A stretch of DNA of 64,000 nucleotides from a bacterium (GTDB lineage Bacteria; 4484-113; JAFGCY01): the NCBI GenBank assembly GCA_020440605.1, contig JAGRNT010000011.1:1-64000 (forward strand). Reading direction: 5' to 3'. Each line of letters opens with the position of its first letter. The first letter of the stretch is position 1. The translations under genes and the position numbers were made by a program. The notes below the pieces were generated by a model, which saw nothing but the letters and a program-made list of their open reading frames with translations, did no database searches and had not been told where the DNA came from. This document shows positions 17,501-25,506 of the stretch, one piece after another.

Positions 17501-18703
17501 GGCAGCTTCGAGACCAGCACCGGCAGCACGCCGAACACCGGTTCGACCTACATCGCCCCGGGCGTGAAGACCATCAGTGTGCGCGTCACCGATGACGACG
17601 GCCTGACCGACACCGCCAGCGTGAATGTGGACGTGACCAGTGGCTGGAGCACGGGCAACGTGATCCTGAGCGTCAGCCTCGACAGCAAGGTCTCCATCGC
17701 CAGCTTCGATACGGGCAGCAACGCCCGCCTTGGTCTGGCCTACAAGAACGCTTCCGGCAACGACCTGTACTTCGTGCGCACGACGGACAACACCGGCTAC
17801 AACTGGGGCACGCCGATCGCGGTGCAGACCACCGGCCAGGTCGGCAACGACTGCACCCTGGCTGACATCGGCGGCTATCCGGGCATCACCTTCAAGCGTG
17901 CCCAGAGCAAGCTGGACTACATCCAGGCAACCGCCACGGACGGCAGCACCTGGTGGGCCAACTCCATCGAGATCGACGGCGGCGGCGGTGCCGGTGCCTT
18001 CACCTCGCTGGCCTTCGTTGACGGCAAGCCCGCCGCCTCCGGCATCAAGTCCGGCCAGGACAAGCTGCGTTACGTCGGTGCCACGAATGCCAACGGCACG
18101 AGCTGGAACACTCCGATTGATGTCGATCCCGCGATCGGCAGCGAGGAAATGGAGTTCACGGACCTCGGCCTGGTCAACGGCAACCCCGGCATCCTCTTCA
18201 ACTACGTCGGTACCAACACCGGCCTGAAGTTCGTGCGCAGCACCAACGCCAGCGGCTCCGCCTGGGGCAGCAGCGTGACGATTGACGCACCGACCGCGGG
18301 CGGCCGCTACCCGAGCCTGCACACCGTCTCCGGCAACCCGGCGGCCAGCTACCAGGCCTTCGCCCTCAACCAGCTGCGTTACAGCCGTGCTTCCAACGTG
18401 AATGGATCCAGCTGGAACACCCCCGTGGTGATCGATTCCGGTACCGACAACGGCCAGTGGACGACCCTGTCCGTGGTTGACGGCGTGCCCGTGATCGCCT
18501 ACTACGACGGTGGCAACGGTGACCTGAAGTTCGCCACCGCCACGGATGCGACCGGCACGAGCTGGAACACCGCAGTGCTTGACTCCACCGGTGATGTTGG
18601 CAAGTTCGCCAACATGACCCTGCTCAACGGCAGCCCGGTGATCGCCTACTACGACGTCACGAACTCGCAGCTGAAGATTGCGATCTACGTGCCGGCTCCG
18701 TAG
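14549..18703 (+). CDS. Large PKD-repeat lipoprotein with dockerin-like calcium motif and C-terminal propeller-like repeats
   Basis: The 1,384-residue protein starts with a lipoprotein signal (VVAGC, Cys22, then a glycine run). Residues ~80-200 resemble a cohesin-like beta domain. Residues ~215-262 contain two calcium-loop repeats, DYDQNLETNVADLTPI and DGDGNDEINIADITPI, like a dockerin type I pair. Seven PKD domains follow (~361-1029), each with PLTVNFDASAS, EWDFDGDG and VRVTDDDGA motifs. The last ~350 residues are five or six ~55-residue repeats carrying NGTSWNTPI and SLxxVDGxPA, probably a beta-propeller. The protein is probably displayed at the cell surface for adhesion or glycan binding. 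The PKD repeats are also near-identical at DNA level, inviting recombination. A strong terminator follows. Confidence 0.85.
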   Translation: MKLDALTRSLCAALIISVVAGCGGGGGMNNGLAPVVENTTNAPVLNSSPSVSLPVGEAEKEVNDFEFSVLPESFLSEEDHADLSMELIEGSATVTLRINAENAEQLRALYFQVLYDANEFSPIGVDVASRFGQPEDMLTATFMQTRGLVQHGQVLIDPFNQDGFSGSATLAELRFMREPATLLRGTRTTPTTSGSAAVLITDEENHQLTWGYASVGDYDQNLETNVADLTPIATRLLKGGPFSYFDIDDVIDGDGNDEINIADITPIGVNFRNRVLAYNVYKTLDQNDYPAANDAPSTISRVGQVLYEEASGSRFTERLRFAFDVGTTDPDAYYWVRPTDNFLEGTPSNIAAYGAVGIPLPTADLQADVTTGEVPLTVNFDASASVAPSSSIVDFEWDLDGDGTFNESDNGEDLVQGSSTAQFTYNMPGLVNVSVRVSNSFNLKSSASVGITPTEQPNVAPTASISADVSSGELPLAVNFDASASFDSDGTIVLYEWDFDGDGTFDSNTGTSPSAGFVYSNAGTYDPVVRVTDDDGAVDTASLTESGGSTLDVNRAPVADIAADTLSGTLPLTVNFDASGSSDLDGSIVLFEWDFEGDGTFESSTGSTATTSFTYTAGGTFDPAVRVTDDKGATDTASISETVGGGITVNIAPTAAISADTLSGNLPLTINFDASASSDVDGTIVSYEWDFDGDGSWDLDTGTTATTSFEYTTSGNFDPAVRVTDDDGASDVASLSENGGGTITINAAPTAVITGSPLSGTLPLTVDFDASASSDSDGTIVKYEWDFDGDGSWDLDTGTTATTSFEYTTAGNFDPAVRVTDDDGATGIAHLSENDGLGTGIDINDPPVAAISASPLSGPLPLTVNFDASASTDSDGTIVSYEWDFDGDGIWDENSGTSPTTSFEYTVGGSFDAAVRVTDNDGATDVAHLSDGGGTGIDAQEPPLADITATPNSGPAPLVVSFDASGSSDPDGSITLYEWDLDFNGSFETSTGSTPNTGSTYIAPGVKTISVRVTDDDGLTDTASVNVDVTSGWSTGNVILSVSLDSKVSIASFDTGSNARLGLAYKNASGNDLYFVRTTDNTGYNWGTPIAVQTTGQVGNDCTLADIGGYPGITFKRAQSKLDYIQATATDGSTWWANSIEIDGGGGAGAFTSLAFVDGKPAASGIKSGQDKLRYVGATNANGTSWNTPIDVDPAIGSEEMEFTDLGLVNGNPGILFNYVGTNTGLKFVRSTNASGSAWGSSVTIDAPTAGGRYPSLHTVSGNPAASYQAFALNQLRYSRASNVNGSSWNTPVVIDSGTDNGQWTTLSVVDGVPVIAYYDGGNGDLKFATATDATGTSWNTAVLDSTGDVGKFANMTLLNGSPVIAYYDVTNSQLKIAIYVPAP
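15630..17635 (+). repeat. Seven tandem PKD-coding repeats of about 290 bp
   Basis: Units recur at roughly 15645, 15930, 16220, 16505, 16795, 17085 and 17385. Units 4 and 5 are the most alike; the stretch coding GDGSWDLDTGTTATTSFEYT is repeated almost base for base (near 16625 and 16915). This points to recent unit duplication and potential copy-number variation. Confidence 0.8.
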
Positions 18704-18727
18704 TCAATCCGCTGAAGCATCAGCACT

Positions 18728-18759
18728 GGGCCGCCCTGCGGGGCGGCCCGTTTCGTTTT
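18728..18759 (+). terminator. Rho-independent terminator after the PKD lipoprotein gene
   Basis: Nine-bp stem GGGCCGCCC/GGGCGGCCC around TGCG, then GTTTCGTTTTC. It sits directly against the stop codon of the convergent gene at 18760. Confidence 0.9.
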
Positions 18760-19998
18760 CTAGGGAAGGAGCAGCAGGTCGCCGCCCTCGCGGTGGGCAA
18801 GGATCCTGCCGTCACTGCGCTTCTGGAAGAAGGTGACATAGCCGAAGCCGCTTTCATATTCCGCGAGCTTGGTACCGCTGCGATCCAGTACGGCGATCCG
18901 GCCCTTGCCGACGTTCTTCACGCGTTCGAGGAAAAGGAAGACCCGGTCGGACTGAATGTCATAGAAGGCACTGCCGACACCGCTGTTCAGGAAACCCGCG
19001 CTCGTACCGTCTATCGTCACGTCACTGAGCTTCTCACCATCCGGGCTGAGCTCGAGGATGCGCATCGCACCGCTGCGCAGGCGCTGGTTGTTGTTGCAGA
19101 TCAGGATGTTGCCATTCTCCAGTCGGTGGGCCTCCGCACCGACGAGTGTCGCGGCCCCTTCAGCGGCCGGCTCTTCCTCATCCAGCAGGGCCGTGGCCTC
19201 GCCCTTGCCATCCAGGCTGTATACGGAATCGCTCAGCAGCACAACAAGGCTCCGGTCTTCCAGCATTGCCAGCGCCCCCGGGAAGAAACTCGCGTAGGCT
19301 GTTTCGCGCACCTTCTGCTGCTTGCGCCAGATCCCCTCGCCCTGGCTGTCCATGCACATCCGGATGATTAGCCGTCCGCCGTAACGGATGTCCTGCGTCG
19401 GTTCCAGTGCGGCGTAGTAGAGCAGGGGATTCTCCCGCGCCTGCCTGTCAACGAGCAGGGTCTGGGAACGTCCCAGTCTCGTCCTGTTCCAGATCACGTT
19501 TCCGTCCCGGTCGAGGCACTTCAGTTCCTCATTGATCAGCAGGTAGATGTCGTCATCACCCATACCGAAGTTGTCCGGGGTGGGCCAGTGGTGGATCTTC
19601 GGCATGCTCCACAGCACTTCCCCGTCCGCTGAGATCACGAACAGTTCCTCAGTCTCTGAGATCACGTAGATCCTGCCCGCGTCGTCAACATGCAGCAGCG
19701 CCAGCGCCATGTTGCCCTCCACGCCGCAGTTCCAGAGTACCTTTCCTGACTCATCGCGACGGACAACCGCCGCCTGCAGCCCACCACCGGCGCTGCAGAC
19801 GATGAATCCGCCGTCAGGATGGGGGAAGCTGTTGTTGTTGCGGCCTTCCTCATAGGCCAGATCGAGCACGACCCTGAGCTCCGGAGACAGTGCTTCCGTG
19901 GCCCGGCGGGCGGCGGGGGGCTTGCCACTGTTGTCAGTGGGACAGCCACTCAGCAGTGGCAGGAGCAGCAGATATGCAAGGCAGGTATGGCAGCGCAT
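18760..19998 (-). CDS. Beta-propeller lipoprotein (paralogue of the 20023 gene)
   Basis: The 412-residue protein has a lipoprotein signal (LLPLLSGC, Cys19). The mature part is a series of PQQ/YVTN-like blade motifs: DESGKVLWNCGVEG (~81-94), VISADGEVLWSMP (~121-133), CLDRDGNVIWNR (~160-171), LSPDGEKL and VLDRSGTKLAEY. Such proteins usually bind ligands or scaffold periplasmic complexes; no catalytic motif is visible. It shares order and wording (HVDD, VISADGE, LLVDRQAR, LYY) with the gene just upstream, so they arose by tandem duplication. It lies 24 bp after that gene, yet has its own TGC-extended TAGGAT box (20005-20010) six bases before the ATG. Confidence 0.75.
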   Translation of the reverse strand: MRCHTCLAYLLLLPLLSGCPTDNSGKPPAARRATEALSPELRVVLDLAYEEGRNNNSFPHPDGGFIVCSAGGGLQAAVVRRDESGKVLWNCGVEGNMALALLHVDDAGRIYVISETEELFVISADGEVLWSMPKIHHWPTPDNFGMGDDDIYLLINEELKCLDRDGNVIWNRTRLGRSQTLLVDRQARENPLLYYAALEPTQDIRYGGRLIIRMCMDSQGEGIWRKQQKVRETAYASFFPGALAMLEDRSLVVLLSDSVYSLDGKGEATALLDEEEPAAEGAATLVGAEAHRLENGNILICNNNQRLRSGAMRILELSPDGEKLSDVTIDGTSAGFLNSGVGSAFYDIQSDRVFLFLERVKNVGKGRIAVLDRSGTKLAEYESGFGYVTFFQKRSDGRILAHREGGDLLLLP

Positions 19999-20004
19999 GC
20001 GCTG

Positions 20005-20010
20005 ATCCTA
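20005..20010 (-). promoter_or_regulatory. Extended -10 box TAGGAT for the 18760-19998 gene
   Basis: Reads TGCTAGGAT on the minus strand and ends six bases before the ATG at 19998; lies inside the 24-bp gap after the upstream paralogue. Confidence 0.45.
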
Positions 20011-20022
20011 GCACCGGTGGTA

Positions 20023-21258
20023 TCAGTCGCTCACTTCCTCAGGCTCGGGACGCGGGATCCTCAGCAGCGTGCCATCCAGGCCCTGCGCCACAATGGTGCC
20101 GCTGTCCTCGCGGTAGAAGCGTGTGATGGGCAGCTTCCCGCCAGGATACTCCGCAAGCACCTTGCCGGTAATGTCGGTCACACGGATACTGCCACGCATG
20201 GCGTGCAGGGATGCCTCGACGTAGAAGTAGCACAGTCGGCTGTACATGTCGTAGTAACCGATGCCGTCCAGTGCCACACCGGCTTCACTGCCGATGTCCC
20301 AGGTATGCAGGATGTGGGCATGCAGCAGCTCTCCCTGCGGGCTGTACTCCAGCAGGTCCAGGCTGCTGGTCTGCATGCTGCAGTTGTTGGTGGCGAACAG
20401 GTAGTTGCCCTCAGGCGTGAGATACATGTCGCCTTCAAGGAACATCCGCTTGTATTCCTTGTTGTCACTGAGCTGGATGAAGACCTGCATTCCCTCCCCG
20501 GGCAGCAGTTCGAACACCATGTTGTCACGCAGCATGAACACCCGTCCGTCCCCCGGCAGGCGGAAGCGTCCCGTATAGCTGAAACTCCATTTACTGTCCG
20601 TATCGAAGCGGTTGCCGGAATCAAGCACATTGCCGTCCCCATCAAGCAGCAGATGCACGATCTCCACGTTGCCTTCAGCTGAGTCCGGGCGTTGCTCCGT
20701 ACCTGAATAGTACAGTCTCACAGAGCCATCAGCCTGCCTGTCAACCGCCAGATGCCTGCTGTGTCCCCTGTGTTCCTGAGTCCAGAGCAGCTTGCCGCTG
20801 GCATCCCGGCACTGCAGTTCATCGGCGCAGATCATGTATTTCGGCTTCGCGGCTGCACCCAGCCAGTCCGGCTCCGGCGTCGGCAGGATGTGCAGGGCTG
20901 ACCACATCTTTCCGCCATCCGCGCTGATGACCTCCAGGCCATGCTCACCGGATGTCACGTACGCAGATCCCTCGTCGTCAATATGCAGAACTTCCAGTTC
21001 CGCCGTGGCCGTCAGTCCGCAGTGCCAGATCTCCTTGCCTGTCTCATCAAGGCGTGAGATGCTGCCATGCTGCACGCGGTCCTCGCGGCACAGCAGGAAT
21101 CCGCCACCGGGATAGGGGTAGCAGCTGCGCCATTCCCTGCCCTTGGGTGCCTGATAGAGCACTTCGAGTTTGCCGGACCTGCCATCTGCTCGGCAGGCAA
21201 TGAGACACAGGCCGGCCAGACAGGCGCACAGTATGAACGCAAGACGTGGAAATCCCAT
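20023..21258 (-). CDS. Beta-propeller lipoprotein (paralogue of the 18760 gene)
   Basis: The 411-residue protein has the lipobox CLIAC (Cys22). Blade-like motifs are LDETGKEIWHCGL (~67-79), VISADGGKMWSAL, CRDASGKLLWTQ, YSPQGELLHAH and VTDITGKVLAEYPGG. The AVDRQADGSVRLYYSG stretch matches LLVDRQARENPLLYYAA in the next gene, establishing paralogy. The ATG has AAGGA upstream and the gene lies 33 bp after the acyl-CoA dehydrogenase stop, so the three genes may share a transcript. Function is unknown; a periplasm-facing ligand-binding or scaffold role is inference from the fold. Confidence 0.75.
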   Translation of the reverse strand: MGFPRLAFILCACLAGLCLIACRADGRSGKLEVLYQAPKGREWRSCYPYPGGGFLLCREDRVQHGSISRLDETGKEIWHCGLTATAELEVLHIDDEGSAYVTSGEHGLEVISADGGKMWSALHILPTPEPDWLGAAAKPKYMICADELQCRDASGKLLWTQEHRGHSRHLAVDRQADGSVRLYYSGTEQRPDSAEGNVEIVHLLLDGDGNVLDSGNRFDTDSKWSFSYTGRFRLPGDGRVFMLRDNMVFELLPGEGMQVFIQLSDNKEYKRMFLEGDMYLTPEGNYLFATNNCSMQTSSLDLLEYSPQGELLHAHILHTWDIGSEAGVALDGIGYYDMYSRLCYFYVEASLHAMRGSIRVTDITGKVLAEYPGGKLPITRFYREDSGTIVAQGLDGTLLRIPRPEPEEVSD

Positions 21259-21291
21259 TGGAAAATCCTTCCGCTCCGGGAGCGGTCCGGC

Positions 21292-22464
21292 CTAGCTGCC
21301 CTTGGCAACTCCCTTGACGACGCCCTTCAGGGCGCGGGCTATCACGAGGCGCTGGATCTCGTTCGTGCCTTCGTAGATCTGCGTGATCTTGGCATCACGG
21401 AAGAAGCGCTCCACCGGGAAGTCGGTGGTGTAGCCGTAGCCGCCGAGGATCTGCACGGCCTTGTCCGTGACCCAGACCGCGGTATCGCCGGCATAGAGCT
21501 TGGCCATGCTGCTTTCCTTGGTGTGCACCATGCCCTGGCTGCTCATCCAGGCGGCGCGGTAGACCAGCAGGCGTGCGGCATCGATCCGCGTTGCCATGTC
21601 CGCCAGGTAGTTGCCGATGGTCTGATGCTCAATGATCGGCTTGCCGAAGGTCTCGCGCTCCTGGGCATACTGCAGCGCGAAGTCGAAGGCCCCCTGGGCG
21701 ATGCCCAGCGCCTGGCTGGCAATGCCGATGCGGCTGACGTCGAGGGCGTTGTAGGCCACCTTGGCACCCTGGCCCTCGGGCCCGAGCACCATGTCGCGCG
21801 GTACGCGCACGTCCTTCAGCACGATCTCCGCCGTGTCGCTGGCACGGATCCCGAGCTTGTCCTCGGTCTTGCTGACGCTGAAGCCCTCGGCATCTCGCGG
21901 TACGATGAAGGCGGTGATCCGCTGGCTGGAGCGCTCGGCATCGGGATGGCTGACCGCGAAGATGATGAACACACTGGCGACGCTGCCGTTGGTGACCCAG
22001 AGCTTGGTGCCGTTCAGCACCCAGGCATCGCCATCGAGCTTCGCCTCGCAGGACATCGCCATCGCATCACTGCCGCTGCCGGCCTCACTGAGGGAATAGG
22101 CCGCGATCCATTCACCGCTGGCCATCTGTGGCAGGACCTTCGCCTTCTGCTCCGGGGTGGCCCAGTTGTTCAGCGTCTTGCCGGTCAGACCGGAATGCAC
22201 GGCCACCAGCACACCGAAGCTGGCATCCACGCGGCTCAGCTCCTCGATCACGATTGCCTCACTCACGCTGTCCAGCTCAGTGCCGCCGTACTCCTCGGGA
22301 ACGGTCATCCCGGCGAAGCCCAGCTCGCAGTACTTCTCCCACTGCGCGCGTGCGAACTGCTTCTCCTTGTCACGCTGCAGCGCACCCGGAGCGAGTTCGC
22401 TCTCAGCGAAATCGCGCACCGTCTCACGGACCATGCTCTGCTCTTCGGTGTAACCGAATTCCAT
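21292..22464 (-). CDS. Acyl-CoA dehydrogenase
   Basis: The 390-residue protein is full length for the short/branched-chain family. It shows the FAD-binding YSLSEAGSGSDAMAM (~128-142), WVTNGSVASVF (~160-170), QILGGYGYTTDFPVER and the C-terminal IYEGTNEIQRLVIAR, whose Glu is the usual catalytic base of short-chain acyl-CoA dehydrogenases. It oxidises an acyl-CoA to the 2-enoyl-CoA, passing electrons to ETF. A clear GGGAGG Shine-Dalgarno precedes the ATG. No etfAB or hydratase gene adjoins; a thiolase lies at 47048. Chain-length preference cannot be read. Confidence 0.92.
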   Translation of the reverse strand: MEFGYTEEQSMVRETVRDFAESELAPGALQRDKEKQFARAQWEKYCELGFAGMTVPEEYGGTELDSVSEAIVIEELSRVDASFGVLVAVHSGLTGKTLNNWATPEQKAKVLPQMASGEWIAAYSLSEAGSGSDAMAMSCEAKLDGDAWVLNGTKLWVTNGSVASVFIIFAVSHPDAERSSQRITAFIVPRDAEGFSVSKTEDKLGIRASDTAEIVLKDVRVPRDMVLGPEGQGAKVAYNALDVSRIGIASQALGIAQGAFDFALQYAQERETFGKPIIEHQTIGNYLADMATRIDAARLLVYRAAWMSSQGMVHTKESSMAKLYAGDTAVWVTDKAVQILGGYGYTTDFPVERFFRDAKITQIYEGTNEIQRLVIARALKGVVKGVAKGS

Positions 22465-22574
22465 GATTTCCTCCCTCGGTCGTCAGCAGTATTTTACTAT
22501 GCTGCCGGAAGTGACGTGGCCCCCCGGGGCGTTCCGCAGCCTGCCGCACACCGCTTCAATACACCCCATCGTGC

Positions 22575-22580
22575 TAGAAT
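22575..22580 (+). promoter_or_regulatory. Extended -10 box TAGAAT for the RidA-family gene
   Basis: TGCTAGAAT ends five bases before the ATG at 22586; supports that start over upstream in-frame ATGs. Confidence 0.55.
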
Positions 22581-22585
22581 CGCTC

Positions 22586-23056
22586 ATGGATTTTGACAAG
22601 AAACTGTCGGATCTGGGAATCGACCCGGGCACACCTGCGATGCCGGTGGCAAACTACCTGCCGTATCGCCTCCACGGCAACATTCTCTACCTTTCCGGCA
22701 TGATTCCCGTCCGTGATGGCCAGCCACTGTATGTGGGCCGGGTCGGGGATGAGCTCAGCGTGGAGCAGGGCCAGGAATGCGCCCGGCAGTGCGTGGTCAA
22801 TGCTCTGGGCTGGGTCCGCCAGGCCCTGGGAGGCAGCCTCAACGGTGTCGAATCCTTCCTGCGGGTGCGCGGCTTCGTGGCCTGCCCGCCTGGTTTCGGG
22901 CAGCAGCCCCAGGTGATAAACGGAGCCAGCGATCTGCTCGTCGAACTGTTCGGTGATGCCGGCCGGCATACCCGGGCAGCCGTGGGCAGTGTGGCCCTGC
23001 CGCTCAACGTGCCGGTCGAGATCGACTTCACGATCGCGGTGCGCAGTGATGCCTGA
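22586..23056 (+). CDS. RidA/YjgF family protein
   Basis: The 156-residue protein has the longer YjgF-like form with NYLPYRLHGNILYLSGMIPV (~24-43), GRVGDELSVEQGQECARQC and the C-terminal GRHTRAAVGSVALPLNVPVEIDF, in which the Arg corresponds to the 2-aminoacrylate deaminase arginine of RidA. Members hydrolyse reactive enamine/imine intermediates. Its stop overlaps the start of the cytochrome lipoprotein by 8 bp, so the two are cotranscribed and coupled; the biological link is not obvious. Confidence 0.8.
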   Translation: MDFDKKLSDLGIDPGTPAMPVANYLPYRLHGNILYLSGMIPVRDGQPLYVGRVGDELSVEQGQECARQCVVNALGWVRQALGGSLNGVESFLRVRGFVACPPGFGQQPQVINGASDLLVELFGDAGRHTRAAVGSVALPLNVPVEIDFTIAVRSDA

Positions 23057-24482
23057 AATGAAACCCTCTACGAAACTTGTCATTCTCGCCGTCCTGGCGG
23101 CCCTGCTGATCAGCTGCCCAGGTGGCAACACGCCGCGCGAAAGCTTCAGCGTGGCCTGGAACTATGACACCAGCGGCTACCTCGAGGTCTGCGGCTGCAG
23201 TGCGCATCAGCTCGGTGGCCTGCCGCGCCGCGCCAGTAAGCTTGATGCCCTGGAAAGCGCTGGCCCCGTGCTCAAGCTGGAGGGTGCGCATTTCTTCGAG
23301 GAGGCCGGCACCTTCCAGATGATGAAGGGCCGTTCCATCGTGCAGGCCCTTGATACCATGGGCTACGACGGCATCATCCTCGGCGTCCGTGAGGCCCAGC
23401 AGGGTGCTGCGGAGCTGGACAGCCTGCGTGAGCAGACCCGGATTCCCTTCATCAGTGCCAACATCCTCAGCGGGGGCCAGCCCTATGGCTCTTCCGTAGA
23501 GACCTTCAGCATCGCCGGCAACCGCGTGGCGGTCACCGCCGTCAGCCAGCGTGAGTTCGCAACCTTCACGCTGCCGGAGGGGATGAGCATCGGCGATCCC
23601 GTCGCCGCCCTCGACAGTGCCCTGGCTCAGTCCGAGCAGGCCGACTGCCGGATCATCTGCCTCGAGGGTGACAACATCTGGCTTGGTGGCATGCTGCAGA
23701 AGTATGCGGGACGCGCCGACCTGTTCCTGACCGGCGACCGCGATGATCTCGCCGCCAGCCTGGAGTTTGCCAACGACCCTCCCACGCTCAACAACTGGAA
23801 GCTCGGGCGCTACCTGGGCTTCGTGAGCATGGACCCGCTGGAGCAGGGCGGCTACGTTGCCAGCGGCATCAACATCCCGCTGGAGGAGGACCTCGCCGAT
23901 GATCCGCAGGTGCTGGCGATCCTCGAGGAATTCAAGGGCGGTCTGAAGGACGTCTTCGCGGAGATCATGCCCTTTGACAAGGACGCGATCTACCTTCCGC
24001 CGGACTACTGCATGCCCTGTCACCAGGACCAGTACGACAGTTACATGGCGAGCGGACACAGCCGGGCCCGGATCACGCTGGAGAATGACAACCAGCTCTA
24101 CAACCTCGACTGCATCAAGTGCCACATCGTCTATGACCCGGGTGAGAATGAGCTGCGGCCGATCAACTGCATCAGCTGCCACACGAACATCACCGACATG
24201 CATGTCTATGAGGCGATGGAGGATCCTGACAACGTCCCGCGCCCCGATCCGCCGGTCACGAGCTACGCCTACGACTTCTGCGTGAAGTGCCACGATGAAT
24301 TCAACAGCACTCCGTTCAGGGAGCACTGGCCGCAGTACGTCAACCGCATCTTCCACGGTGGTGACATGAGTTCTGCCGAACAGGCCGCGGTGCTGCTGGG
24401 CATCGACATCACGGCTGACCCGCCGGGCCATGCTGCCCATGCGGAGGATGAAGCTGCGGCCATGGATCCCGCAGCCCACTGA
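23049..24482 (+). CDS. Tetraheme cytochrome lipoprotein with 5'-nucleotidase-like N-terminal domain
   Basis: The 477-residue protein has a lipoprotein signal ending LLISC. Residues ~35-300 resemble the UshA/5'-nucleotidase-type metallophosphatase layout, opening with WNYDTSGYLEVCGCSAHQ and LGGLPRRASKLDAL, but the usual metal-ligand motifs (DxHG, GNHE) are not present. Residues ~315-420 contain four CxxCH heme motifs: CMPCH, CIKCH, CISCH and CVKCH, with extra histidines that could be distal ligands. Proteins of this layout with a CGC-xxx-GGLxRR start are known as cytochrome c554-like/metallophosphatase hybrids. It is probably an outer- or inner-membrane-tethered electron carrier. The C-terminus is Ala/His-rich. 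A start at 23058 is equally possible. Confidence 0.8.
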   Translation: MPEMKPSTKLVILAVLAALLISCPGGNTPRESFSVAWNYDTSGYLEVCGCSAHQLGGLPRRASKLDALESAGPVLKLEGAHFFEEAGTFQMMKGRSIVQALDTMGYDGIILGVREAQQGAAELDSLREQTRIPFISANILSGGQPYGSSVETFSIAGNRVAVTAVSQREFATFTLPEGMSIGDPVAALDSALAQSEQADCRIICLEGDNIWLGGMLQKYAGRADLFLTGDRDDLAASLEFANDPPTLNNWKLGRYLGFVSMDPLEQGGYVASGINIPLEEDLADDPQVLAILEEFKGGLKDVFAEIMPFDKDAIYLPPDYCMPCHQDQYDSYMASGHSRARITLENDNQLYNLDCIKCHIVYDPGENELRPINCISCHTNITDMHVYEAMEDPDNVPRPDPPVTSYAYDFCVKCHDEFNSTPFREHWPQYVNRIFHGGDMSSAEQAAVLLGIDITADPPGHAAHAEDEAAAMDPAAH

Positions 24483-24488
24483 TCAGTC

Positions 24489-25484
24489 TCAGCCCTCAGG
24501 AGCGTAGAGATCTGGGAACTTCAGCACGAGGTTCTCGACGATTTCACCGATGGCCTTCAGGCTGTCCTTGCTGCACTTGTCCACGGTGTCTTCAGTGGTG
24601 TGCCAGTAGCGATTGTCCGGCCCGTACTCGAAGTCTATGAAGTCGTAGAAGTGCATGCCGCGGTCGATGAAGGAAAGGTGGTCGTCATAGATGGTCAGCG
24701 CTCCGGATTCGCGGAAGACCTTGAAGCCCATCGCGTCATTCAGGGCCTTGGCGGCCATGAAGATCTCCGCCGAGCGCGAGCTGTGGTTTTCCGGACGGAT
24801 CACGAGCTCGCTGTCACCGACCATGTCCAGCAGCAAGCCGTAGTTATATGTCTCGATTTCCGCATTGGGCATGCTGTTGCAGTAGTACTTGCTGCCGAGG
24901 AACATCATGTCCAGGCCGGGGCCGTAGTCCTCACCATCGAAGAATACGAAGTCCAGACCTACCTCAATATCCTGTTCTGAAAAGACCCGGGCCAGCTCAA
25001 GCAGTACCGCCACTCCACTCGCGCCGTCATTTGCGCCCTGGATCGGCAGCTTCTTGCTGGCCTTCGTGTTCATGTCCGCCGTGGGCCGCGTATCCCAGTG
25101 TGCCGCCAGCATGATGCGGCGTGGAGCATCCAGGTTGTAGCGACCGACGATGTTGAACATCCGCGTGTCCTCACCGCCAAGCATCATGCTGAATTCCTGG
25201 ACCTCTACGGAGTCGCAGAGGGGCTCGAGCTGAGCCACAATGTAGTCCTTGCAGGCCCGGTGCGCGCTGCTGCCAGGCACGCGGAATCCGAAATCCACCT
25301 GCTTCTCGAGATGTGCCCAGGCCTTGCGCTCATCGAAGTTGCGCGTGGCAAGGTAGAGTGAAGGGTCGATTTCGGACTGGCTGCCGTTGTCGCGGTCCTG
25401 CGTCTGGGCCCGCGCACTGTCGGAGGCGTTGCAGCCCAGCAGGCAGCAGAAGACGAAGATCAGTGCGGCTGTGAATTTCTGCAT
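24489..25484 (-). CDS. M28-family lipoprotein, glutaminyl-peptide cyclotransferase-like
   Basis: The 331-residue protein has a lipobox (CLLGC, Cys18). It shows the M28/glutaminyl cyclase series AAHWDTRP (~125-132), GANDGASGVA (~148-157), FFDGEDYG (~176-183), LLDMVGD (~211-217), DDHLSF and WHTTEDTVDKCS near the C-terminus. The spacing of LLD, DDHxxF and the late WHTxxD is closer to glutaminyl cyclases than to aminopeptidases, so it may cyclise N-terminal Gln of exported proteins; aminopeptidase activity is the alternative. TATACT (25495-25500) precedes the ATG by ten bases. Confidence 0.78.
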   Translation of the reverse strand: MQKFTAALIFVFCCLLGCNASDSARAQTQDRDNGSQSEIDPSLYLATRNFDERKAWAHLEKQVDFGFRVPGSSAHRACKDYIVAQLEPLCDSVEVQEFSMMLGGEDTRMFNIVGRYNLDAPRRIMLAAHWDTRPTADMNTKASKKLPIQGANDGASGVAVLLELARVFSEQDIEVGLDFVFFDGEDYGPGLDMMFLGSKYYCNSMPNAEIETYNYGLLLDMVGDSELVIRPENHSSRSAEIFMAAKALNDAMGFKVFRESGALTIYDDHLSFIDRGMHFYDFIDFEYGPDNRYWHTTEDTVDKCSKDSLKAIGEIVENLVLKFPDLYAPEG

Positions 25485-25506
25485 CGTACCTAACAGTATA
25501 GGACCG

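Noticed and set aside
14597..18322. A 1,241-codon open frame antisense to the PKD lipoprotein gene
   Set aside because: Lies wholly opposite a repetitive GC-rich gene with clear domains; its composition is Ala/Gly/Val/Asp-rich with no motif, as expected from codon-bias shadow.
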